A stretch of DNA of 64,000 bases from Streptomyces sp. MMBL 11-1 (GTDB lineage Bacteria; Actinomycetota; Actinomycetes; Streptomycetales; Streptomycetaceae): the NCBI RefSeq assembly GCF_028622875.1, contig NZ_CP117709.1, positions 2,356,001-2,420,000 on the forward strand, read 5' to 3'. Both the position numbers and the translations under genes were made by a program. Shown here piece by piece: positions 50,921-58,030 of the stretch. The stretch's first letter is position 1. Each line of letters starts with the position of its first letter. The notes under the pieces were generated by a model. It made no database searches and was not told the origin of the DNA. It saw nothing but the letters and a program-made list of their open reading frames with translations.

Positions 50921-53574
50921 GCTGCTCCTCCGGAGATGAGGGTGAGGAAGGCGTCCTCCAGGCGGCGGTACGGTCCGACGCCGGTGACCGGGACGTCGAG
51001 CCGGACGAGATCGGAGACGAGCCGGGTGGTGGTGGCCCCGTCGAGGCGGACGAGGAGTCCGCGCCCGTCGTCGGTGCGGACGGCGGAGCCGATGCCGGGC
51101 AGGGACGCCACCTTCTCCGCCAGCGGCTCGGACACCTCGTCCGCCGTGGTCACCAGGATCATGTCGCCGGATCCGGTGATCTCGGCGACCGGTCCGGCCT
51201 GGACGAGCCGGCCCCGGTCCATGACGACCAGGTGCGTGCAGGACTGCTCGACCTCGGAGAGGAGGTGGCTGGAGACGATGACGGTCCGGCCGCCGGCCGC
51301 GTACCGGATCATCACGTCCCGCATCTCGCGGATCTGCGGCGGGTCGAGCCCGTTGGTCGGCTCGTCGAGGATCAGCAGGTCCGGCATGCCGAGCATGGCC
51401 TGGGCGATGGCGAGCCGCTGCCGCATGCCCTGGGAGTACGTGCGTACGGCACGGGCGAGCGCGTCGCCGAGGCCGGCGATCTCCAGGGCCTCCTCGATGT
51501 GCGCGTCCTCGGCGGGGCGGCCGGTGGCCTGCCAGTACAGGTCGAGGTTGGCGCGCCCCGACAGGTGCGGCAGGAACCCGGCCCCCTCCACGAACGCCCC
51601 GACCCGGGACAGCACCGGCGCACCCGGCCTGATGGCCTGTCCGAAGACGCGGATCTCGCCCTCGTCGGGGGTGATGAGCCCCATGAGCATGCGCAGGGTG
51701 GTCGTCTTGCCCGCGCCGTTGGGCCCCAGCAGCCCGAGGACCTGGCCCTTCTCGACGTGGAAGGACAGCTCGCGCACGGCGTACCGGTCGACCGCCTTCG
51801 CGTACTTCTTCGACAGGCCGGTGATCTGGAGCGGTACGTCGGTGAGCGCGGGGTCCGGTGCGGGTGTCGCGGTCCGGCGGCGGGCCGTGAGCAGCAGAGC
51901 GGCCGCGATGACGAGGGCGGCGGCCGGGAGGCCCCACGTCCACCACGGGAGGGCCGCCGCCGCGGTCTTCACGGCGGGTGCGGTGGGGACGGTCAGCGGT
52001 CCGTCGGCGGTGACGGTGTACGTGGCGGGCTCGGCCGGGGACGCGTAGCCGAGGTCGGTCGCGGAGAACACGAGCCGCAGCCGGTGTCCGGCGTCGAACG
52101 CGTGGTCCACGGCGGGCAGGGCCAGCTCGATGGGCTTGCCCTGCTGGTCGGGGGTGATCCGGTAGGGGGCGACGAGCTGGTGGGGCAGCACCTGCTGCCT
52201 GCCGTCCGGCGACACGTCGTACACCTTGCCGAAGAGCACCGCGTCCCGGTCGCCGCCGGAGGCCTTCACGTTCACCGTGACGGTGGGGGTGCCGGTGACG
52301 CGTACGGAGGTGTCCAGCGGGGCGGACTCGAAGCGGGCGAACTGTCCGGGGAAGTCGAGCGAGAGCCCGACGCCGAGGGAGGAGAGCTGGGCGAGTCCGC
52401 CGCCGACGCCGGGCACCGCGGAGATGGCGGGCGGTGCGGCGCCGGCCGGGTTGCGGAAGGTCTTCGTCCCGCCGTCGAGCGCGATGTCCCGGCCGCCGCC
52501 GCGCAGCCCCGGGTAGGTGTCGCCGCTCGCGCCGCGCAGGAGGGCGGCGCCGTCGGTGGAGTCGACGCCTCCGGTACGGGTGACGCGGAAGGCGGGCCCG
52601 GTGTCGGCGCCGGTGTCCTCCTTGAGATAGCGGTCGAACCAGTCCCCGACGCGCCCCTCGACGCGTCCGGTCTCGCTGTCGCCGCCGTCGTGCCCGCCGG
52701 AGATCCAGTCGACGGAGACGGGTGCGCCGTTGGCGCTGATGGCCTTCTGCATGGCGTCGGCCTGGCCGAGCGGGAAGAGGGAGTCGGACTGCCCCTGGAG
52801 GAGGAGCGAGGGGACCTTGATGCGGTCGGCGACGGCGGACGGCGAACGTGCGGTGAGGAGGTCGACGGCTTCGGCGTCGGGCTTGCCGCTGACGGCGACC
52901 CGCTCGTACATCTCGCAGAGCCGCTTCTCGAACTTCTCGCAGCCGCCGCCGGTGGTGATGAAGATCCCGGCCCAGAGCTTCTTGAAGACCCCGTCGGGGA
53001 AGAGGGCGTCGGCGAGGTTCCAGTAGGTGATCACGGGCGCGATGGCGTCGACCCGCTCGTCGTGCCCGGCGGCGAGCAGGGAGACGGCCCCGCCGTAGGA
53101 GGCCCCGGTGAGCCCGACGCGGGGGTCGCCCTTCTCGTCGAGCTCCACCTCGGGCCGCTCCGCGAGCCAGTCGATGAGCCGCGAGACGTCCCTGACCTCG
53201 TGGGCGGGGTCGTTGAGGGTGATCTGCCCGCCGGACTTGCCGAAGCCGCGCGCCGACCAGGTCAGCACGGCGTATCCGTCGGCGGCCAGCTTCTCGGCCT
53301 GGGCCCGTACGTCGTTCTTGCTGCCGCCGAAGCCGTGTCCGATGAGCACGGCGGGCCGCTTGCCGGAGCCTTCGGCATGGAAGTACGAGGTGTCGATCGG
53401 CACACCGTCCATGCGCAGCGTCCGGTCCTCGCGCTGCACGGCGGGCGTGCCGTCGTCGGCGACGGCGGTCCAGGTGCCGCCGCCCACGAGCACGGCGAGC
53501 ACGGCCGCGGCCGCGGCCCACCGGGCGGGGGTACGGGGCAGCAGGCGCCACCGTCGAGCAGTAGAGGTCTCCAT
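50917..53574 (-). CDS. Fusion of extracytoplasmic alpha/beta hydrolase (CocE/X-Pro peptidase type) with ABC-2 ATPase
   Basis: 885 residues. TM1 at about 18-40 (uncleaved anchor). The alpha/beta hydrolase has nucleophile S159 in GASYGG, candidate acid D264 (GQSDSLFP) and candidate H295 (SGGHDGG). A beta sandwich like the X-Pro dipeptidyl-peptidase C-domain spans about 325-525. TM2 is at about 545-563 followed by ARRR, then a complete cytoplasmic ABC ATPase: Walker A GPNGAGKT (617-624), signature YSQGMRQR, Walker B LLILDEPTNGLD. Topology predicts the hydrolase outside and the ATPase inside on one chain. With the coupled permease this is one export machine carrying its own external hydrolase. 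No frameshift or internal stop, so the fusion is real in this sequence. Confidence 0.9.
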   Translation of the reverse strand: METSTARRWRLLPRTPARWAAAAAVLAVLVGGGTWTAVADDGTPAVQREDRTLRMDGVPIDTSYFHAEGSGKRPAVLIGHGFGGSKNDVRAQAEKLAADGYAVLTWSARGFGKSGGQITLNDPAHEVRDVSRLIDWLAERPEVELDEKGDPRVGLTGASYGGAVSLLAAGHDERVDAIAPVITYWNLADALFPDGVFKKLWAGIFITTGGGCEKFEKRLCEMYERVAVSGKPDAEAVDLLTARSPSAVADRIKVPSLLLQGQSDSLFPLGQADAMQKAISANGAPVSVDWISGGHDGGDSETGRVEGRVGDWFDRYLKEDTGADTGPAFRVTRTGGVDSTDGAALLRGASGDTYPGLRGGGRDIALDGGTKTFRNPAGAAPPAISAVPGVGGGLAQLSSLGVGLSLDFPGQFARFESAPLDTSVRVTGTPTVTVNVKASGGDRDAVLFGKVYDVSPDGRQQVLPHQLVAPYRITPDQQGKPIELALPAVDHAFDAGHRLRLVFSATDLGYASPAEPATYTVTADGPLTVPTAPAVKTAAAALPWWTWGLPAAALVIAAALLLTARRRTATPAPDPALTDVPLQITGLSKKYAKAVDRYAVRELSFHVEKGQVLGLLGPNGAGKTTTLRMLMGLITPDEGEIRVFGQAIRPGAPVLSRVGAFVEGAGFLPHLSGRANLDLYWQATGRPAEDAHIEEALEIAGLGDALARAVRTYSQGMRQRLAIAQAMLGMPDLLILDEPTNGLDPPQIREMRDVMIRYAAGGRTVIVSSHLLSEVEQSCTHLVVMDRGRLVQAGPVAEITGSGDMILVTTADEVSEPLAEKVASLPGIGSAVRTDDGRGLLVRLDGATTTRLVSDLVRLDVPVTGVGPYRRLEDAFLTLISGGAA

Positions 53575-53717
53575 CCCTCGACCCTAAGCGGAGGGTGCAA
53601 GCCGGACGCGTGCCGCCAGGGGGAGGTGGGCGGCCTCCCTGAGAGGTACGGAAAGCCTCCCCCGTACTCCGGACGCGGTACAGAATGCCCGCAGAACCTT
53701 TGCCTCGGGAGGCCATT

Positions 53718-54149
53718 GTGGACATTCGCCGCGCCACGACCGTCACGGAACTCCTGGCCGCCGGCCACCTCTACGACGCACCGCCCCGTGCGGAATGGGC
53801 CGCCCGCTTCCTCGCGGCGGACGGTCACGTCATGCTGATCGCGTACGTGGACGGCGCCCCGGCGGGCTTCGTCTCGGGCATCGAGATGCTGCACCCGGAC
53901 AAGGGCACGGAGATGTGCCTGTACGAACTCGCCGTCGACGAACCGTTCCGCCGCCGGGGTATCGGCAAGGCCCTGACCCTGGCGCTGGTGGACCTCGCCC
54001 GGGAGCGGGGGTGCTACGACCAGTGGGTCGGAGTGGAGGAGGGCAACGAGGCGGCGCTCGCGACGTACCGGTCGGCGGGGGCGGGGGACGACGGCGGCTT
54101 CACGATGCTGACGTGGGAGTTCGGGGAGGCCGAAGGGGCGTCGGACTGA
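53718..54149 (+). CDS. GNAT acetyltransferase, AAC(3)-I-like group
   Basis: 143 residues. GTG 53718 with GGGAGG 6 bases upstream is preferred to ATG 53685. Motifs CLYELAVDEPFRRRGIGKALT and VGVEEGNEAALATYRSAGA are those of the small GNAT group that includes 3-N-aminoglycoside acetyltransferases. Most chromosomal relatives have no shown drug activity, so substrate is left open. Diverges from the fusion gene. Confidence 0.83.
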   Translation: MDIRRATTVTELLAAGHLYDAPPRAEWAARFLAADGHVMLIAYVDGAPAGFVSGIEMLHPDKGTEMCLYELAVDEPFRRRGIGKALTLALVDLARERGCYDQWVGVEEGNEAALATYRSAGAGDDGGFTMLTWEFGEAEGASD

Positions 54150-54152
54150 GCC

Positions 54153-54198
54153 GCAGGAGGGAGCGTCAACCCTGACGTTCGTCGGGGGGCGCTCCTGC
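54153..54198 (+). terminator. Hairpin after GNAT gene
   Basis: GCAGGAG at 54153-54159 pairs with CTCCTGC at 54192-54198, and an internal CCTGACG/CGTCGGG stem fills the loop. Begins 4 bases after the stop. Confidence 0.5.
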
Positions 54199-54244
54199 CG
54201 TTCGGCCCCCGCGCCGGGCCGGCGTGGCTTCGTACGTTCGCCCC

Positions 54245-55237
54245 ATGGCAAAGCACACACATCAACACCTCTGGCCTGTCCGGCTGTTCGGATCGGCCGC
54301 TCTGCTGGGGGCGGCGGCGGCCGTCATCGGGATGCTGTCGCCCGGAGGCCTGGGGCAGCCCGGCCCGACCGAGGTCACCCGGGGGACCTCCGTATCCCTC
54401 TACCGGTCGCTGACGGGAGCGGTCGGGGACGGGCCGGGGTGGCTGGGGCACCTTCTGGAGCTGTCCTCCGAGGCCACGCTGGTCGTTCTCGGCCTGCTGC
54501 TGCTCGGGGTCTGCTGGACGGCGCTACGCCGCAAGGACGCGGGCGCGGTGGCGGGTGCCGTGCTCATCGGCGTCGGGACGGTCGTGGCGTACGTCGTCAG
54601 CGAGGCGCTGAAGCTGGTCGTCGACGAGGAGCGTCCGTGCCGGGCGCTGGACGGTGCCCGAGCGGTCGCCGCGTGCCCCGAGCCGGGCGACTGGTCGTTC
54701 CCGAGCAACCACGCCACCCTGGCCGCCGCCCTCGCGGTCGGTCTGGCGCTGCGGCGGCCCCGGCTGGCGGCCGTGACAATGCCGTTGGCCGTGGCGGCGG
54801 CGCTGCTGCGGGTCCTGGTGGGGGTCCACTACCCGCACGACGTGATCGCCGGCGTCGTGCTCGGCGGGGCGGTCGTCGCCTCGGTGCTGCTGGTGCTGGG
54901 CCGCCCGGCCGGGCGGCTCGTCTCAGCGCTGCTCCGGCGGTGGTGGGGATGGGGGCAGGATGCCGGCCTCGTGGGCGACGACGGCGGCCGCGGCCCGGTT
55001 GTCGACGCCGAGGCGGGCCAGGACAGAGCTGACGTGCGCCTTGACCGTGCCTTCGACCAGGTGCAGCCGCCGGGCGATCTGCCCGTTGGACAGCCCGCCG
55101 CCGAGGTACGACAGCACTTCGCGCTCCCGGGGCGTCAGCCCGGCGACCCGTTCCCGGGCCGCGTCCCGCCGGCCCGCCAGGGCCCCGGCCCCGGTGGACG
55201 CGAGGTGCGCGACCACGCGGGCGGCGACCTTCGGTGA
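54245..55237 (+). CDS. PAP2-family phosphatase, 3' end overlapping response regulator
   Basis: 330 residues from ATG 54245, with no Shine-Dalgarno sequence, so possibly leaderless. Multi-TM phosphatase of the PAP2/undecaprenyl-pyrophosphate group: KLVVDEERPC, PSNHATLAAA (PSGH variant) and RVLVGVHYPHDV. The recognisable domain stops near residue 235 (about 54950). The last 95 residues are hydrophilic and lie wholly antisense to the response-regulator gene, so either a true stop was lost or the tail is tolerated. Confidence 0.82.
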   Translation: MAKHTHQHLWPVRLFGSAALLGAAAAVIGMLSPGGLGQPGPTEVTRGTSVSLYRSLTGAVGDGPGWLGHLLELSSEATLVVLGLLLLGVCWTALRRKDAGAVAGAVLIGVGTVVAYVVSEALKLVVDEERPCRALDGARAVAACPEPGDWSFPSNHATLAAALAVGLALRRPRLAAVTMPLAVAAALLRVLVGVHYPHDVIAGVVLGGAVVASVLLVLGRPAGRLVSALLRRWWGWGQDAGLVGDDGGRGPVVDAEAGQDRADVRLDRAFDQVQPPGDLPVGQPAAEVRQHFALPGRQPGDPFPGRVPPARQGPGPGGREVRDHAGGDLR

Positions 55238-55786
55238 CAGATAGGCGGCGCCCTCGGCCACGGCCCGCACCCCGGCGACGAGTTCCTCGGGCTCCCCGGA
55301 CTTGATCAGGAACCCGGCGGCCCCGGAGCTCAGCGCCCGCAGGATGTAGTCGTCCTCGCCGAACGTGGTCAGCATGACGACGCCGGTGGCGGGCAGGGTG
55401 CGACGGATCTCGGCGGCGGCGTCGATGCCGTTGGCCCTCGGCATCCGCACGTCGAGGACGGCCACGTGCGGGCGGTGGGCCCGGACCCGCTCGACGGCTT
55501 CGTGCCCGTCGGCCGCCTCGGCGACGACCTCGATGTCCGGATCGGTGGCGAGCACGGCGCGCACGCCGGCCCGGATCATGGGCTCGTCGTCGGCGACCAG
55601 GACCCGGATCGTCCCGGCCGGGGCCGTGTGCGCCGAGGTCACGTGCGCCGGGTCCGGCCCGGTAGCGTCCGCCCAGGCCGTGTCCGCCGCCCGGGCCGTG
55701 TGCGCCGAGCCCGTACCTGTACATGCCGGGGCCGTGTGCGCAGCGTCGGTCCTGTCCACCGGCGGGGTGGCGTCCGGCCGGCTCAT
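54923..55786 (-). CDS. NarL/LuxR-family response regulator with long N-terminal extension
   Basis: 287 residues. Receiver domain at about 59-180 with DD (66-67), D112 (LDVRMPR) and FLIKSGEPEEL. HTH domain LTPREREVLSYLGGGLSNGQIARRLHLVEGTVKAHVSSVL near the C-terminus. The first 58 residues are Ala/Thr/His-rich with repeated AHTA words, so a later start such as GTG at VTSAHTAP is possible. Follows the kinase gene by 7 bases. Overlaps the PAP2 tail by 315 bases. Confidence 0.88.
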   Translation of the reverse strand: MSRPDATPPVDRTDAAHTAPACTGTGSAHTARAADTAWADATGPDPAHVTSAHTAPAGTIRVLVADDEPMIRAGVRAVLATDPDIEVVAEAADGHEAVERVRAHRPHVAVLDVRMPRANGIDAAAEIRRTLPATGVVMLTTFGEDDYILRALSSGAAGFLIKSGEPEELVAGVRAVAEGAAYLSPKVAARVVAHLASTGAGALAGRRDAARERVAGLTPREREVLSYLGGGLSNGQIARRLHLVEGTVKAHVSSVLARLGVDNRAAAAVVAHEAGILPPSPPPPEQR

Positions 55787-55793
55787 CGGGCGC

Positions 55794-57248
55794 TCACGGT
55801 GTCAGCGCGTCGCGGGAGACCAGCCTGCCGCCCCGGAAGCAGAGCCGGTACGCGTCCCCGGACCGGTCGTCGAAGCGGTCGGCCGTCATGGCGTAGAACT
55901 CGCACGTCACCCCTCGTTTCTCCGGCCCGGCACCCGCCGGCCGCTCCACCGCCTGCCGGTCCGGCAGCACCTTTCGCAGGTCGGACCGATCCTGCCCCAC
56001 CCGCAGCCGGGCGTAGTCGCGCGGGTCGAGGACGGACCGGGACGCGGCCACCGTCTCCCACATCCCCACCCCGGCGAGCAGCACCGCGCCCGCGGCCAGC
56101 GGCACCGCCAGCGCGGAGAGCAGAGTGCGGCGGACCCGCCGCCGCGCCCGCCGGTATCCCGCGGGCGCGGAACTCGCCCCCCGGCCGGCGGGCCGGGGCG
56201 CGGGCTGGGCGGCGGCGTGGTGGGGCAGCCGGGCGGCGACGGTGAAGCCGCCGTCCCGGGGGCCGTGGTCGAGGGTGCCGCCGACGAGCCGGACGCGCTC
56301 GTCCAGCCCGATGAGGCCGCGCCCCCCGTGCCCGGCGCGTCCACGTTCCCCGGGCCCGGCCTGCGGTTCGCCCGGGGTCCCGGTCGGTGTCGCCGGATCT
56401 CCGTTGCGTACCGCCACCCGGGTCTCGGTCGCCGTGTGCGAGAGCTCGACACTCACCGACGCGCCGGGCGCGTGCTTGGCCGCGTTGGTCAGGCCTTCCT
56501 GCACGACCCGGTGCGCGGCCCGTTCGACGGCGGGCGGAAGGGCCGCCGCCTCTCCGGCCACCGTCAGTTCGACGTCGAGCCCGGAGGCTGCCGCGTCGCC
56601 GACGAGCCGGGCGATGTCGGGGTCGCGCGGCCCCTCCGGCGGACCCTCGCTCTCCTCGCGGAGGACGCCGATCACTTCGCCCAGCCGCTCCACCGCCGCG
56701 CCGGCCCTGCCCCGGATGTCCTGGGCGGCCTGCCGGTGACGCTCGTCCAGGCCGGGTGCCAGCTTCAGGGCCCCGGCCGACAGGGCGATCAGGCTGAGGT
56801 CGTGGCCCAGCACGTCGTGCATGTCCCGGGCGATCCGGGCCCGCTCCAGCAGCCTCGCCTGCTCGGCGATCAACTGCCGCTCCCGCTCCAGCTGTTCGGC
56901 CCTCTCCCAGCCCGCCCTGACCAACTCGCGGTACTGACGCGAGAACCGCCCCACGAACCAGGGCACCAGGACGGCGAGGACGACCACCGCCACGAACTGC
57001 GTCCCGAGCGTGAGCAGCGACGGCATCACGGCCACCGCCACCGCCGCGGTCGCGAGCACCGCGGCCAGGACCAGGACGAGTGTTCTGCCGCGCCCGGGCC
57101 CCCTCCCCGCGACGAACGCGACGACCGCGGTCGGCAGGCCCCACCACCACCCGACCAGGCTCAGCGCGCCGAAGGCCGCCGCCGCGGGCACCAGCAGGCC
57201 TCCCGGGTCCGCCCACCGGGGGCCGGGTCCGCGCGGGGTCCTGTTCAT
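55794..57248 (-). CDS. Sensor histidine kinase with C-terminal membrane helix and BamE/SmpA-like domain
   Basis: 484 residues from ATG 57248 (GTG 57266 possible; neither has a ribosome site). N-terminal TMs at about 16-100, HisKA_3 with H144 (RDMHDVLGHDLSLIALSAG), HATPase (HRVVQEGLTNAAKHAPG, GGRGLIGLDERVRLVGG). The chain then continues: basic residues, a further TM (about 376-398) and an 85-residue domain with RLRVGQDRSDLRKVLPDRQ and two cysteines (C449, C470), which recalls SmpA/BamE-type folds. This tail should be outside the membrane and is not part of standard kinases. Confidence 0.85.
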   Translation of the reverse strand: MNRTPRGPGPRWADPGGLLVPAAAAFGALSLVGWWWGLPTAVVAFVAGRGPGRGRTLVLVLAAVLATAAVAVAVMPSLLTLGTQFVAVVVLAVLVPWFVGRFSRQYRELVRAGWERAEQLERERQLIAEQARLLERARIARDMHDVLGHDLSLIALSAGALKLAPGLDERHRQAAQDIRGRAGAAVERLGEVIGVLREESEGPPEGPRDPDIARLVGDAAASGLDVELTVAGEAAALPPAVERAAHRVVQEGLTNAAKHAPGASVSVELSHTATETRVAVRNGDPATPTGTPGEPQAGPGERGRAGHGGRGLIGLDERVRLVGGTLDHGPRDGGFTVAARLPHHAAAQPAPRPAGRGASSAPAGYRRARRRVRRTLLSALAVPLAAGAVLLAGVGMWETVAASRSVLDPRDYARLRVGQDRSDLRKVLPDRQAVERPAGAGPEKRGVTCEFYAMTADRFDDRSGDAYRLCFRGGRLVSRDALTP

Positions 57249-57312
57249 AAGGGAAAGGCTGTTCACGTGGGAGAGGCTACGGAGACCGGGAGCCTTCCGG
57301 CACTGCCGAAAG

Positions 57313-57933
57313 TCACCTGTCCGGCGTCGGGGAGGCGTCCCGCTCGGGCCGGGGTACGGCAAGGTCGAGCGGGGTCTCCACGGGCAGCAGGTCCGCGGCC
57401 CTCTCCCGCTCCCCCGCGCGGACCGCCGCGTGCACCTCGCGGGCCAGCGGGGTGACGTCGCGGACGGACACGGTCCACTCGTCGGCGTACCGCCGGGCGG
57501 CCTCGCCGCTCAGCCCGAGCTGGAGGGAGCGGTACGGGAGCGGGTTCAGGTCGAGGTCGCGTTCCGGGTCCCACTGGACCCGGGCGGGCGCGGCCCGCAG
57601 ACTCCGCTGCCAGGCCGCCCGGTCGGCGTGCACGCCGCGTACGTAGTGGGAGAGTTCGGCGTGCGCGAGGGCCCATTCCAGGCCGGCCCGGTCGATCTCG
57701 ACGGCGAGGACGACCTCCTGGCCTTCCTTCGTGCCCCATCCGCAGCGGTACATCATCCACAGGAAGCTGGGCTTGATCCAGGTCATCCGGTCCCGCTTCC
57801 ACTCCTCGGGGAACCGTCCGTCGCGTGCGGCGGGCAGCCCGATGGCGGGGCGGTACGCCTGGTAGACGGTGACGGTGGCGGCTGTCTGCCGGGCGCGGAT
57901 CTCGTAACGGGGCTGGAGGGCCGTGGTGTTCAT
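57313..57933 (-). CDS. DUF4291 family protein
   Basis: 206 residues. Family signature EIRARQTAATVTVYQAYRP, RMTWIKPSFLWMMYRCGWGTKEGQ and a C-terminal SLQLGLSGEAARRYADEW. Cytoplasmic, no known activity. It precedes the kinase gene by 64 bases on the same strand. Confidence 0.88.
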   Translation of the reverse strand: MNTTALQPRYEIRARQTAATVTVYQAYRPAIGLPAARDGRFPEEWKRDRMTWIKPSFLWMMYRCGWGTKEGQEVVLAVEIDRAGLEWALAHAELSHYVRGVHADRAAWQRSLRAAPARVQWDPERDLDLNPLPYRSLQLGLSGEAARRYADEWTVSVRDVTPLAREVHAAVRAGERERAADLLPVETPLDLAVPRPERDASPTPDR

Positions 57934-57992
57934 GGGTCACAGGATGCGGGGCGGGGCGGTGGACCGGCATCCGCTTTTCGCGGAGCGGCGGC

Positions 57993-58018
57993 CCCGCACG
58001 CACGCACGCCGGTGCGGG
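57993..58018 (-). terminator. Possible terminator after the DUF4157 gene
   Basis: CCCGCAC at 57993-57999 pairs with GTGCGGG at 58012-58018, 13 bases past the stop on the minus strand. A second CCGC-TTTTC-GCGG hairpin lies at 57971-57983. Confidence 0.45.
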
Positions 58019-58030
58019 CGGGGCCCCGGT

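Noticed and set aside
51232..53838. A plus-strand open frame of about 868 codons
   Set aside because: Antisense to the hydrolase-ATPase fusion, whose motifs are all intact; high-GC third positions keep the opposite frame open.
53718..54149. Aminoglycoside resistance gene
   Set aside because: Family resemblance only; most chromosomal GNAT proteins of this type have no shown resistance activity.
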